Shown here: piece by piece, positions 35,286 through 43,909 of the stretch | How the letters are laid out: each line of letters begins with the position of its first letter | How positions within the stretch are numbered: position 1 is the stretch's first letter | Origin: Roseovarius sp. MMSF_3350 | Lineage (GTDB): Bacteria; Pseudomonadota; Alphaproteobacteria; Rhodobacterales; Rhodobacteraceae | Length of the DNA: 64,000 bases | Direction: 5' to 3' | Assembly: GCF_030733425.1 (NCBI RefSeq) | Contig: NZ_JASHIZ010000021.1 | Span: forward strand, 1-64,000 | Notes under the pieces: generated by a model | What the model was told of the DNA's origin: nothing | The model's database searches: none | What the model saw: the letters and a program-made list of their open reading frames with translations, nothing else | Made by a program: the position numbers and the translations under genes

Positions 35286-35318
35286 GCCCCGGTCTTTGAG
35301 CGAGATCAAAGCCGGGGC
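35286..35318 (-). terminator. Hairpin after soxF containing an FNR-like core
   Basis: GCCCCGG...CCGGGGC arms enclose an inner TTTGA...TCAAA pair, so a long interrupted stem forms directly after the soxF stop. The core 35296-35309 reads TTGAG-N4-ATCAA, one base off the FNR/FnrL consensus TTGAT-N4-ATCAA. It lies 55-68 nt upstream of the DUF302-hemA start. It could be a terminator, an FnrL site, or both. Confidence 0.5.
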
Positions 35319-35329
35319 AATTGCGCGGG

Positions 35330-36595
35330 CTAGCCGAACATGTCGGTCGTGATGCCGGTGTACCAGCCTTCGGATTCTTCGTAGGTCGCCTTGCGCAGGG
35401 CGGAATCCTCGCCGGTTTCACTGATGAAGCTGTCGACCGAGGCGATCTTTTCCTCGGTGGGCTCGTAGGTGGCGCCGACCTTGACGCCGTCATCGGTGGC
35501 GATGAGCGACCAGCAGGTGTTCGAGTATTTCGCCGGGAACACCTTGGATCCGGTCAGCGCACCGCGCACGGCGTTGGCGCAGACCTTGGCCTGGCTGTTG
35601 GCAGAAAAGCCCGATTTGGGCATGTCGCCCTGTTCGGCGGCGTCGCCCAGCACGTAGACATCAGCGTCGGACCGGGCGGACATGTCGGCAGGGTTCACCG
35701 GTGCCCAGTTGCCATCGGTCACGCCCGCCATTTCCGCGATACGGCCCGCCTTTTGTGCGGGGATGACGTTGCAGACATCGACCTGGGTTTCCTCTCCGTC
35801 GATGGTGACGGTCATGTTCGCCGGGTCGACCGAGACGTTGCCGCCGCCGAATTCCTCGCCGATCCAGTCGATCACGCCCGGGTAATGCTTGTTCCAGCCT
35901 TCCTGGAACAGCGCCATCTTCGAGAATTGCGGCTTGGGGTCGGCCACGATGATCTTGGCGGTGGGGTTATTTTCCTTCATGAAATGCGCGACCATCGAGA
36001 CCCGCTCGTAGGGGCCCGGGGGGCAGCGGTAAGGGTTCGGGGGGGCGACCATGGCAAAGGTGCCGCCCTCGGGCATTGCCTCCAGTTGGGCGCGCAGCAG
36101 TTCGGACTGAGAGCCGGCCTTGTAGGCATGGGGCATGGCGTTCTGGGCCTCGACGCTCCAGCCTTCGACGGCGCCATCGACAAAGTCGATGCCGGGGCTG
36201 AGGATCAGCTTGTCATAGGGCAGAGTGGTCCCGCTGGCGAGCGTCACGGTCTTGGCGTCCCGGTCGACGTCCACGGCCCAGTCGTGAAGGACGTTGATAC
36301 CGGCCGCGGCGAGGTTGCCGTAGGTGTGGCCGATGTCGCTGATCTCCTTGAAACCGCCGAGGTAGAGGTTGGAGAAGAAGCAGGTGAAATAGGTGCGTGT
36401 CGGCTCCACGAGCGTCACGTCGATGGCGCCGTCGCTGTCCTTGGCGATGTAGCGTGCCGCGGTAGCGCCGCCGGCCCCGCCGCCGATCACGACGACACGC
36501 GGCTTGCCCGCGCCCTGCGCCAGAACCATGGGTGCCGCAAGCGTTGTCGCCATGGCTGCCGTCGTTCCGAGGAACGTCCGTCTGTCGAGTGTCAT
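35330..36595 (-). CDS. soxF: Sulfide dehydrogenase flavoprotein (FccB-like)
   Basis: 421 residues. A Tat signal (DRRTFLG) is followed by the FAD motif VVIGGGAGGATAARYI, Cys72 in YFTCFF, the C-terminal SNTCWSLIATDDG cysteine and the GDAAEQGDMPKSGFSAN block. SoxF is the flavoprotein of flavocytochrome c sulfide dehydrogenase. With SoxE it oxidises sulfide in the periplasm. It lies 29 nt downstream of soxE in the sox operon. Confidence 0.94.
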   Translation of the reverse strand: MTLDRRTFLGTTAAMATTLAAPMVLAQGAGKPRVVVIGGGAGGATAARYIAKDSDGAIDVTLVEPTRTYFTCFFSNLYLGGFKEISDIGHTYGNLAAAGINVLHDWAVDVDRDAKTVTLASGTTLPYDKLILSPGIDFVDGAVEGWSVEAQNAMPHAYKAGSQSELLRAQLEAMPEGGTFAMVAPPNPYRCPPGPYERVSMVAHFMKENNPTAKIIVADPKPQFSKMALFQEGWNKHYPGVIDWIGEEFGGGNVSVDPANMTVTIDGEETQVDVCNVIPAQKAGRIAEMAGVTDGNWAPVNPADMSARSDADVYVLGDAAEQGDMPKSGFSANSQAKVCANAVRGALTGSKVFPAKYSNTCWSLIATDDGVKVGATYEPTEEKIASVDSFISETGEDSALRKATYEESEGWYTGITTDMFG

Positions 36596-36624
36596 GTTTG
36601 GTCCTCCCTAGGGTAAATTTCTTT

Positions 36625-37344
36625 TTATTCTTTGGTCAGTTGGCCAAAATAGGCGGCCAGCGCGGCGATCTCCTCGTCGCTCAGGCGTCCGGCGACCATT
36701 TGCATCACCGGATGGTTGCGCTGCTTGTTCTTGTAGGCGTGCATTGCGACCACGAAATCTTCCTCCGGCCATTGCACGATAGACGGAATGCCATCGTTTG
36801 CGCCACCTGTCTGATGGCAGGCCACGCATTCGCCGCTGAGATATTCACCATACTCGGGGTCTCCCTTCAGCGCCAGAATCTCTGGGTCGAGGTCGTGATC
36901 CGTGCCCTGACTCGTCGGATCCGCCTCGGGGATGTCGCGGGGATTGTCCGAAAAGCCCCGCAGGTAGGCGATCAGGTCCAGGCGCTGTTGCGGGTCCTTG
37001 AGCCCGTCAAAGCTCATCCTTGTGCCCGAGACGAGCGCGGTGGGTTTCTCGAGATAGACGTCGAGGGTGTCGGCGTGCCATTCCAGGCCGCCCGCGCCGG
37101 CGCGCTTGAAGCTTTCGGAATAGGCAAAGCCCTCTTGCGTGGCCGCCCGACGCCCGAAAAGGCCGTTGAGGTGCGGACCGATGCCATGCTCGGCCCCTTT
37201 GCCCACCTCGTGGCAGTCGGAGCACGACTCGAAAACCTTTTTGCCGGCCTCCGGGTCGGCCTCTTCCGCCAGTGTGGCGGTGACGACGCAGGGCAGAACG
37301 CCTGCCGCCAGCGCGAAGGGCAGTGCGCGCGGACCGACCGTCAT
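36625..37344 (-). CDS. soxE: Dihaem c-type cytochrome
   Basis: 239 residues: a signal peptide and two haem-binding sites, CSDCH (Cys41, Cys44, His45) and CVACH (Cys173, Cys176, His177). It acts as the electron-accepting partner of SoxF. Methionine ligands are likely in GTRMSFDG and HPVMQMV. It sits between soxD and soxF with 4 nt to the soxD stop. Confidence 0.92.
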   Translation of the reverse strand: MTVGPRALPFALAAGVLPCVVTATLAEEADPEAGKKVFESCSDCHEVGKGAEHGIGPHLNGLFGRRAATQEGFAYSESFKRAGAGGLEWHADTLDVYLEKPTALVSGTRMSFDGLKDPQQRLDLIAYLRGFSDNPRDIPEADPTSQGTDHDLDPEILALKGDPEYGEYLSGECVACHQTGGANDGIPSIVQWPEEDFVVAMHAYKNKQRNHPVMQMVAGRLSDEEIAALAAYFGQLTKE

Positions 37345-37348
37345 GGGG

Positions 37349-38533
37349 TCAGTCCCCGAAGCTTGACAGGTAGGCGATGATGGCGTCGATGTCCTCTTGC
37401 TTCCTGAGACCGGCGAAACTCATCTTTGTGCCTTTCATATAGCTTTTGGGCGCGGCCAGGAATTCGGCCATGGAGGCTTCGTCCCAGACCCGGCCCTCGG
37501 CCGCGGCTTTTTCGAAGACGCTGGAATACGCGAAATCCTCGTGCCCGCCGATGGTCGCGCCCATGACGCCGTTCAGCATGGGGCCGACGCGGTTCCTGGC
37601 GCCCTTACCGACCATATGGCAGGCCTTGCATTTGCGGAAGACTTTTTCGCCGGCTGCGACCAGTTCGGGATCGGGGGCGGCGTCCTCGACGGCGCCGGGC
37701 GCGGCCGACTGGGGGGGCGCGGGATCGGCGGCGGCCATCTCGGCCCCTTCGGGAGCAGGGTCTGCGGCGGCTTCCTCATCGGCGCCCTCTACCTCCGGGG
37801 TCACGTCCAGGACCGAGGCGCGCATGGTGATCTCGACGCTGTCCTTGCAGCCTTGCATGCAGGGCTCGGTGCGCCAGATCGTGTACTCGGTTTCCGGCCT
37901 GTCATCGACGATGAAGCCGTCGGCGTTGGGCATCTCGAACGCGGCAAGGTTTTCGTGGCTAAGCTCGAAATCGTCTTCGACGAGGTAGTTGGAATAGAGA
38001 ATGTAGGCGGTGATGGCGTAGACCTCATCCGGAGACAAAGACTGCGCGTTGCCGAAGGGCATGGAGCGGTGCACGTAGTCCCAGACGGTCGACAGGTACG
38101 GCCAGTAGGAGCCGACGGTCTTGACCGGGTCCTTGTTGTCGAGCGTGTCGAAGCCGCCTGCCAGCACGGGCCAGTTGCCGACGCCCTCGGCGAAGTCACC
38201 GTGGCAGACGGCGCAGACCTCGGCGAAGACCTGTTCGCCGGTGGCCACGTCACCGCGGCCTTCGGGCAGACCCTGGCCATCGGGGCGCACGTCGACGTCC
38301 CAAGCTGCGATCTCTTCGCCGAGGGCCTCGCGGCCCAGGCCGAAGCCGCCTTGGGGTGTTGCGGTGGAAGCGGTTTGTGCAGCGTCGGTCGAGGCGGCGT
38401 TGGCCTGTGACACGAGCGCGGGGGCGAACGAGGGGATGTCGACCACGAACTGGTCGGCCAGCATGTAGGCCATCGTCAGGACGCCCGCGGCGCCACCGGC
38501 GGCGGGGGCGAATATTTTAAGAAACTTCGACAT
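37349..38533 (-). CDS. soxD: SoxD dihaem cytochrome subunit of sulfane dehydrogenase
   Basis: 394 residues. An N-terminal hydrophobic anchor or signal lies at about 5-26. The first haem domain has CAVCH (Cys107, Cys110, His111), an Ala/Pro/Glu-rich linker spans about 245-290, and a second cytochrome c domain has CKACH (Cys302, Cys305, His306). It forms the Sox(CD)2 complex that oxidises the SoxY-bound sulfane, raising the electron yield per thiosulfate. The ATG at 38533 overlaps the soxC end by 17 nt and has GGGGAGG. Confidence 0.94.
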   Translation of the reverse strand: MSKFLKIFAPAAGGAAGVLTMAYMLADQFVVDIPSFAPALVSQANAASTDAAQTASTATPQGGFGLGREALGEEIAAWDVDVRPDGQGLPEGRGDVATGEQVFAEVCAVCHGDFAEGVGNWPVLAGGFDTLDNKDPVKTVGSYWPYLSTVWDYVHRSMPFGNAQSLSPDEVYAITAYILYSNYLVEDDFELSHENLAAFEMPNADGFIVDDRPETEYTIWRTEPCMQGCKDSVEITMRASVLDVTPEVEGADEEAAADPAPEGAEMAAADPAPPQSAAPGAVEDAAPDPELVAAGEKVFRKCKACHMVGKGARNRVGPMLNGVMGATIGGHEDFAYSSVFEKAAAEGRVWDEASMAEFLAAPKSYMKGTKMSFAGLRKQEDIDAIIAYLSSFGD

Positions 38534-39791
38534 TTTCGGCCTCCCCGCTGGTTTTGACATGCCAGGTCTGGATGCAATTGTTGTGGTAGACCGAATTCTC
38601 GCCGCGCACCTCGCGCAGCTGCGCCTTGGTGGGCTGGACATAGCCCGTCTCGTCCATCGCGCGGGCCTGAAGCAGCATTTCCTCGCCGTCCCAGGTGGTG
38701 TCGAGGTAGAAGCGGGTCAGCGCCTTGCTGTCGCCTTGCGTGCCGAGGCGGGCGGTTTCCCAGGTCATGCCGCCATCGCGGGAGACATCGACACGGGTGA
38801 TTCTGCCGTGGCCGGACCAGGCAAGGCCCGAGATGACCAGCGGGCCGGGGCCGTGGGAGATGGGCGCTTGCGGGCTGGGCGAGGTAATGACCGATTTGGC
38901 ATCCATCACCCAGGTCCATTTGCGGGCCGTGCCGTCGGCCAGAACGTCGGTGTATTTCGACGTCTCCTCGCGGCTTTCGACGGGGCCGTCCATCACCTCG
39001 ATCCGGCGCAGCCACTTGACCCACATGTTGCCTTCCCAGCCGGGCACGACGAGGCGCACCGGGTAGCCGTGTTCCTTGCGCAGCGCCTCGCCATTGGCCT
39101 TGAAGGCGACAAGGCAGTCGTCCAGCGCCTTTTCCATCGGGATGGACCGCCCGTTCGAGGACGCGTCGGCGCCTTCGACATAGACCCACTTGTCCGAAAG
39201 GTCGCCGGCCGTATCCAGCCCCGCCTCTTCCAGCAGGGTACGCAGGGGGACGCCGGAATACTCCATGTTGTGGATCATGCCGTGCGTGAACTGCACGCCG
39301 TTGAGCTGTGCGCCAGCCCATTCCATGCCGGTATTGGCGGCGCATTCGCAGAAATAGACGTGGTTTTCGCGCGGGAAACGCTCGAGATCGGCGTAATGGA
39401 AGACCAGTGGCGTATCCACCAGACCGTTGATCATCAGCCGGTAATCTTCCTTCGCGAGTTCGATCGCGCCGGAATGGTGCCGCTCAAACGCGCAGCCCTG
39501 CGGCGTGATGGTGCCGTCGAGCGCGTGGATCGGCGTGAAGTTGATCGAGCTGATCGGGTCGGCGGTCAGCCATGGCACGTTGCGGCGCACCACGTCATCC
39601 TCGAACCGGATCGGCAGGCCATAGGGGGTTTCATCGACCCCCTCGCCGGTGATGGCGGCCCAATCCTGAACCTCGGTGATAAGCGGATCGGGCTGTTGTG
39701 CCGAGGCTGCGCCTGCGACCGAACCTGCGACCGCTGCCGCGCTGCCACGCAGGAAGGCGCGGCGGGACGGGGATTTAAGAAGGTCATTCAT
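38517..39791 (-). CDS. soxC: SoxC molybdenum subunit of sulfane dehydrogenase
   Basis: 424 residues of the sulfite oxidase family. The Tat signal has Arg10-Arg11 (SRRAFLRGSAAA). The molybdenum cofactor region is NHVYFCECAANTG with Cys148/Cys150, and a C-terminal dimerisation domain begins near residue 300. Paired with SoxD it removes six electrons from the protein-bound sulfane. The presence of soxCD means thiosulfate can go fully to sulfate without sulfur globules. Confidence 0.95.
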   Translation of the reverse strand: MNDLLKSPSRRAFLRGSAAAVAGSVAGAASAQQPDPLITEVQDWAAITGEGVDETPYGLPIRFEDDVVRRNVPWLTADPISSINFTPIHALDGTITPQGCAFERHHSGAIELAKEDYRLMINGLVDTPLVFHYADLERFPRENHVYFCECAANTGMEWAGAQLNGVQFTHGMIHNMEYSGVPLRTLLEEAGLDTAGDLSDKWVYVEGADASSNGRSIPMEKALDDCLVAFKANGEALRKEHGYPVRLVVPGWEGNMWVKWLRRIEVMDGPVESREETSKYTDVLADGTARKWTWVMDAKSVITSPSPQAPISHGPGPLVISGLAWSGHGRITRVDVSRDGGMTWETARLGTQGDSKALTRFYLDTTWDGEEMLLQARAMDETGYVQPTKAQLREVRGENSVYHNNCIQTWHVKTSGEAENVEVS

Positions 39792-39816
39792 GGCTGAACG
39801 CTCCCTGATTGACGGC

Positions 39817-41514
39817 TCAGATGCCGGTAACTTCGACGCTGTCGTTGGGCTGCGCCGTGACGGTGCCCAGTGTGCGGATGTGGCTTTCGACCACGTCCCA
39901 GATCTGCGGCCCTTCGGTGCCTTCGTTGACCGAGGCCCAGCCGGCGACGACGTAGTTATGCGCGGGGTCGATCGGCTCGCCCGACTTGAGCAGGGTCATG
40001 TTGCTGATCCGCTCGCCCTGCGGCGCGCTGACGTCGATGGTGTAGCCAAGGCCGCCGGTACGGACCATGTCGCCGCCCTGCTGGTAATAGGGGTCGGGGT
40101 TGAAGATGTTGTCGGCCACGTCTTCCAGCACGACCTTTAGGAATTCGCCGGTCATTTCCGTGCGATACGCCTCGCCGTAGGTCATGGAGGTGACGTTCCA
40201 GATATCCTCGCGTGTGATGTCCTGACCGGGGATCAGGGACGGGCCCCAGCGGACGCCGGGGCTAAGCGCGATCTCGGCGTCCCGCTCGGACAGGAGTGCG
40301 TCGCAAATGAGGTCGTCCCAGCTGCCGTTGAAGTTGCCGCGACGGTAGAGCAGGCTCTCGGTCTGGCCTATCACCTCCGACAGCTCGTTCTCGTAGGGTG
40401 CGCGCTGTTCGTCGATCAGCGCGGTCATCTCGGCATCGGGTTCGATGACGTCCGAGAAGATCGGGATCAGCTTGTGGCGGTAGCCCATCATCCGGCCGTC
40501 GCGGATATCGAGGTCGACGCGGCTGACGAACTTGCCGTTGCTGCCCGAGGCGATGATGAGCGTCTCGCCCGACACGACAGGCTCTGGCAGGGCGTCGTGC
40601 GTGTGACCCGACAGGATCACGTCGATGCCGCTGACAATGGTGGCCATCTTCTTGTCCACGTCAAAGCCGTTATGGCTGAGCACGACGACGCATTCCGCGC
40701 CTTCGCTGCGGACCTGGTCGACGATTTCCTGCATGTTCTCGTCCCGGATGCCGAAGGCGTATTCGGGGAACATCCAGCCGGGGTTGGCGATGGGCATGTA
40801 GGGGAAGGCCTGCCCGATCACCGCGATCTTGGTGCCGCCGCGTTCGAACATCGTGTAGGGCGGGAAGAGATCGGTGGGTTCGTCCCACTCGGCGTCGAAG
40901 ATGTTCTGCCCCAGCGCGGCGAACGGCAGGGATTCGACGAGCTCGGTTACGCGATCGGACCCCAGCGTGAATTCCCAGTGGAAGGTCATCGCATCCGGTT
41001 TGAGCGCGTTCATCACGTTGACCATGTCCTGGCCCTGGGTGTGATAGCAGGTGTAGGAGCCGTGCCAGGTGTCGCCGCCATCGAGCAGGATGGCGTCGGG
41101 ACGGTCGGCGCGAATGGCGTTGATGACGGTCGCCACGCGATCCAGCCCGCCGACGCGGCCGTATTCACGGGCCAGCGACGTGAAGTCGCCGCTGCTGAGC
41201 GCATAGTGGCTGGGGCTGCCATCCTCGATCCCGTAAAGGCGGCGGAAATCGGCGCCGGTGACGTGCGGCACCTCGCCCTTGTTCTCGCCCACGCCGATAT
41301 TGACCGAGGGTTCGCGGAAATAGATCGGCTTCAGCTGCGCGTGGATGTCGGTGACGTGGATCAGGGAGACGTTGCCGAACGTGTCGAACTGCAAGAGCTG
41401 ATCCTGGGTCAGCGATTGCTGTGCGGCGAGTCTGGCCCAGTTGCCAAAGCCCGAAGCCCCGACGAGCGCTGATGCCGCCATGCCGACCTGAAGGAAATCC
41501 CTGCGCGAAATCAT
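39817..41514 (-). CDS. soxB: SoxB thiosulfohydrolase
   Basis: 565 residues, 5'-nucleotidase-like dinuclear manganese enzyme. The Tat signal is MISRRDFLQVGMAAS. Metal ligands are visible in VTDIHAQ (Asp56, His58), GDTWHGS, LSHNGFD and GHTHDA. It hydrolyses the sulfonate from SoxY-S-S-sulfonate to release sulfate. A terminator separates it from soxA, and a near match to the SqrR operator lies just upstream, so it is probably transcribed from its own promoter as well. Confidence 0.96.
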   Translation of the reverse strand: MISRRDFLQVGMAASALVGASGFGNWARLAAQQSLTQDQLLQFDTFGNVSLIHVTDIHAQLKPIYFREPSVNIGVGENKGEVPHVTGADFRRLYGIEDGSPSHYALSSGDFTSLAREYGRVGGLDRVATVINAIRADRPDAILLDGGDTWHGSYTCYHTQGQDMVNVMNALKPDAMTFHWEFTLGSDRVTELVESLPFAALGQNIFDAEWDEPTDLFPPYTMFERGGTKIAVIGQAFPYMPIANPGWMFPEYAFGIRDENMQEIVDQVRSEGAECVVVLSHNGFDVDKKMATIVSGIDVILSGHTHDALPEPVVSGETLIIASGSNGKFVSRVDLDIRDGRMMGYRHKLIPIFSDVIEPDAEMTALIDEQRAPYENELSEVIGQTESLLYRRGNFNGSWDDLICDALLSERDAEIALSPGVRWGPSLIPGQDITREDIWNVTSMTYGEAYRTEMTGEFLKVVLEDVADNIFNPDPYYQQGGDMVRTGGLGYTIDVSAPQGERISNMTLLKSGEPIDPAHNYVVAGWASVNEGTEGPQIWDVVESHIRTLGTVTAQPNDSVEVTGI

Positions 41515-41537
41515 GAGTGAGTCGCCCCTTAAATCAT

Positions 41538-41553
41538 ATGCGCATATTTGAAT
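41538..41553. promoter_or_regulatory. SqrR-type operator (near match) upstream of soxB
   Basis: ATGC-N8-GAAT on the plus strand, one base off ATTC-N8-GAAT, 24-39 nt before the soxB start. It overlaps the palindrome ATATGCGCATAT and carries ATTCAAATAT on the minus strand, shared with the candidate site at 45249. Confidence 0.5.
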
Positions 41554-41568
41554 GTTGTGCGCGGTGAA

Positions 41569-41595
41569 AAGGCTCCGCCCGACGGACGGAGCCTT
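41569..41595 (-). terminator. Terminator after soxA
   Basis: A 9-bp stem AAGGCTCCG/CGGAGCCTT with a 9-nt loop, followed on the minus strand by TTTTC. It lies 10 nt beyond the soxA stop. Confidence 0.7.
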
Positions 41596-41604
41596 GAATT
41601 GAGT

Positions 41605-42465
41605 TTAGTTGCGGACCGAGGGCCCTTCGACGCTGAGACCGTTGCCGCGCGAGGCGACGTAAAGCTCGAGCGCCACGAACTCCGGGCTGCCGGGCGAGAA
41701 GGTATGCGCCCGGGTATCGCGGATGCAGCCCTTGAAGCGGGACTGCACGGCGTTCAGCTTGGTGTTCTTAAGACGGTAGGTCGGGAAGCCGTTGATCTGA
41801 CCCTGGCTGAGATGGTCGGCGCGGATCATGTTGCCCCAGTTGTCCTCGTGACAGTTGGCGCAGCTGAGTTCCAGCTGACCGAACCTGGTATAGTAGATCT
41901 CCTTGCCCTTTTCCCAGGTGGACTGGGCCGGGCCGTCGATGGCGACGTTCACGGGCATGCCGCGCGACACCGACGCCAGGAGGGCCGACATGTTGGTCAT
42001 GTCGCCGCCGGCGTATTTCCAGGGCTCTGCACCCATCCGGTTCTCGCGGCAGTCGTTGACCTGCATCTCGATCGTGCGCACCTCGCCCGCGTCCTCGTTC
42101 CACTTTGGGTAGACGGCCCTGACACCGGCCATGCTGTTGACGTCGTTGTGGCACGAGGCACAGGACTTGCCCTCGGACCCTTCCGCGGTCTTCCAGACCT
42201 CGGCGGCCTGTTCGACCCAGAGCATTGCCGGGTTGTCGAAGTCGTCGGTCTGCACGGCCTGCGTTTCGTCCGAGCGGAAGCGCCAACCGGAATAGATCGT
42301 GTCCAGCCCGTCCAAATGCGCCGGCGCGTCGGTCTTGGTGACCATCTCGATCTCTTCATTGACAACCAGTTCGTCCTCGTCCGGCCCGGCATGGGCCGCC
42401 AGCGCGAACACGCTGGCGGCTGCTGCCAGCATCAGACGCCCACCCGTTACAGTCGTTTTTCTCAT
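41605..42465 (-). CDS. soxA: SoxA dihaem cytochrome c
   Basis: 286 residues: a signal peptide and two haem sites, CASCH (Cys102, Cys105, His106) and CANCH (Cys202, Cys205, His206). Cys247 in FKGCIRD is the conserved cysteine persulfide ligand of the active haem. With SoxX it joins thiosulfate to the SoxY cysteine. This is the dihaem version, as in Paracoccus; some lineages keep only one haem. Confidence 0.95.
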   Translation of the reverse strand: MRKTTVTGGRLMLAAAASVFALAAHAGPDEDELVVNEEIEMVTKTDAPAHLDGLDTIYSGWRFRSDETQAVQTDDFDNPAMLWVEQAAEVWKTAEGSEGKSCASCHNDVNSMAGVRAVYPKWNEDAGEVRTIEMQVNDCRENRMGAEPWKYAGGDMTNMSALLASVSRGMPVNVAIDGPAQSTWEKGKEIYYTRFGQLELSCANCHEDNWGNMIRADHLSQGQINGFPTYRLKNTKLNAVQSRFKGCIRDTRAHTFSPGSPEFVALELYVASRGNGLSVEGPSVRN

Positions 42466-42491
42466 GTTATCCTCCCTGACGCCCGGGCGCC

Positions 42492-42821
42492 TTATCCGAC
42501 CGTGATCGTCTGCGTCTCTTCGTAGACGGAGCCGTCATCGTCGTACCAGGTGAATTTGAAGTCACCGGTTTCCGGCACGGTGGCCTCGAATTCGAAGAAC
42601 GGGTTGGTCGAGATCGCCGGCTCCATTTTCACGTCGATCACGTTCTCGCCGTTGAAGTCGACAACGAAGCGGTTGATGATCGAGCGGGGAATGGTGTTGC
42701 CGTCATCGTCCTTGCGCTGACCGCTTTCCATCTGGTGGCTGATCAGCGTCTTGATGGTGATCGTGTCACCGGCGCTTGCCGTCTTGGGGACCTTGACGCG
42801 GGGTTTTACACCTTCGGCCAT
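42492..42821 (-). CDS. soxZ: SoxZ carrier partner
   Basis: 109 residues, immunoglobulin-like fold, no signal peptide. It is exported with SoxY in known systems. The PRVKVPKTASAGDTITIKTLISHQMESGQRKD opening is a family hallmark. It forms the SoxYZ heterodimer that carries sulfur intermediates. It lies 23 nt downstream of soxY. Confidence 0.96.
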   Translation of the reverse strand: MAEGVKPRVKVPKTASAGDTITIKTLISHQMESGQRKDDDGNTIPRSIINRFVVDFNGENVIDVKMEPAISTNPFFEFEATVPETGDFKFTWYDDDGSVYEETQTITVG

Positions 42822-42844
42822 GTTCTGTTCTCCTTGTCCTCTGT

Positions 42845-43267
42845 TCAGCCGCCGCAGCCGCCGATGGTGACCTTGATGTTTGCCGAGGCCTGCTTGAACG
42901 AACCATCTTCCATCTCGGCGACGGCGATGACGTCCTGGGTGCCGGCAAGGCGAATCCGTGTCGCCGCGAATTGCGACGCGGCCAGCGGGCCGAACTTGAA
43001 TGTCGCGACGGGCGGCGTCGGGTTGCCATCAGCGAAGATCGCGATTGCCACGGCGCCGGGGGCGCTGACCTCGATCGGGACGGTGTTGCCGTTCTCGGCG
43101 ATTTCCGGCGCGGTCAGTTCGACACCGCCCTCGCCCACATCGGCACCGCCGGTGAATTTCGCGATCGCATCTTCGGTGGCCGACGCGAAGGCCGGCAGCG
43201 CGCCGAAGGCCGTCACGGCTGCGCCTGCGGTGCCGAGCACCAGCATCTTTCGGCGATTCAGTTCCAT
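42845..43267 (-). CDS. soxY: SoxY sulfur carrier protein
   Basis: 140 residues. A Tat-type signal is present (NRRKMLVLGTAGAAVTAFG). The mature protein ends in GGCGG with Cys138 on the swinging arm that holds the sulfur substrate throughout the cycle. It lies between soxX and soxZ. Confidence 0.97.
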   Translation of the reverse strand: MELNRRKMLVLGTAGAAVTAFGALPAFASATEDAIAKFTGGADVGEGGVELTAPEIAENGNTVPIEVSAPGAVAIAIFADGNPTPPVATFKFGPLAASQFAATRIRLAGTQDVIAVAEMEDGSFKQASANIKVTIGGCGG

Positions 43268-43288
43268 CTTGTCCTCCAGATATCTGAG

Positions 43289-43762
43289 TTATTCGTCCTT
43301 GAGCGTCATCAGGTAGGCGACGACGTCCTCGATCTGCTGGCCGGTCAGCAGCGGCTCGACCTCACCTTCATGCGGCTCGCCCGTGTAGGCGTTGCCTAGG
43401 CGAGTGAAGCCGTCGACCTTGTAGAAGCCCGGCATCATCGTGCCTTCGAACATGATCTTGGCATTTGCCACGATACCGCGGATCTCCGCCTCGCTCCAGC
43501 GGTCGGCGACGCCATCGAGCGGCGGGCCGATCTCGCCGTGGAACTGCAGGTGCGACAGGTCCGAGACCGCGTGGCATGCGATGCAGTTGCCCGCTCCCTT
43601 GTTCATCAGTTCGGCGCCCGCTTGCGGGTCGCCGGGCTGGCCGGTCAGCGACGTTTCAACCGCCCCATCGACGTAGTCAACATCCTGGGGTGCGATGGTT
43701 TCCGCAGCCGCAACGGTCGCAAATAGCGCGGTTGCGGATGCAAAAGCAGTTAGACGTGTCAT
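43289..43762 (-). CDS. soxX: SoxX monohaem cytochrome c
   Basis: 157 residues: a signal peptide and one haem site CIACH (Cys60, Cys63, His64), with a likely Met ligand in GTMMPGF. It accepts electrons from SoxA during thiosulfate conjugation. The ATG at 43762 has GGGAGGG. It is the first gene of soxXYZA, and a perfect SqrR-type operator lies 64-79 nt upstream. Confidence 0.95.
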   Translation of the reverse strand: MTRLTAFASATALFATVAAAETIAPQDVDYVDGAVETSLTGQPGDPQAGAELMNKGAGNCIACHAVSDLSHLQFHGEIGPPLDGVADRWSEAEIRGIVANAKIMFEGTMMPGFYKVDGFTRLGNAYTGEPHEGEVEPLLTGQQIEDVVAYLMTLKDE

Positions 43763-43825
43763 GTGCCCTCCCGTATGACAGTTAAGGTAAACTTGCACAC
43801 ACAAAAACGATTCACGCAACAACAA

Positions 43826-43841
43826 ATTCAAGAAAGCGAAT
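43826..43841. promoter_or_regulatory. SqrR/BigR-type operator upstream of soxX
   Basis: A perfect ATTC-N8-GAAT match (spacer AAGAAAGC) in the AT-rich 147-nt gap between soxW and soxX. Position suggests repression of the soxXYZA transcript. Confidence 0.7.
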
Positions 43842-43909
43842 TTTTAAATCTGTTCGCCTTTGCAGAAAAACCCAGTTGGTTTTCTTTGCGTATGCAGCAA
43901 TTCCTGCGG

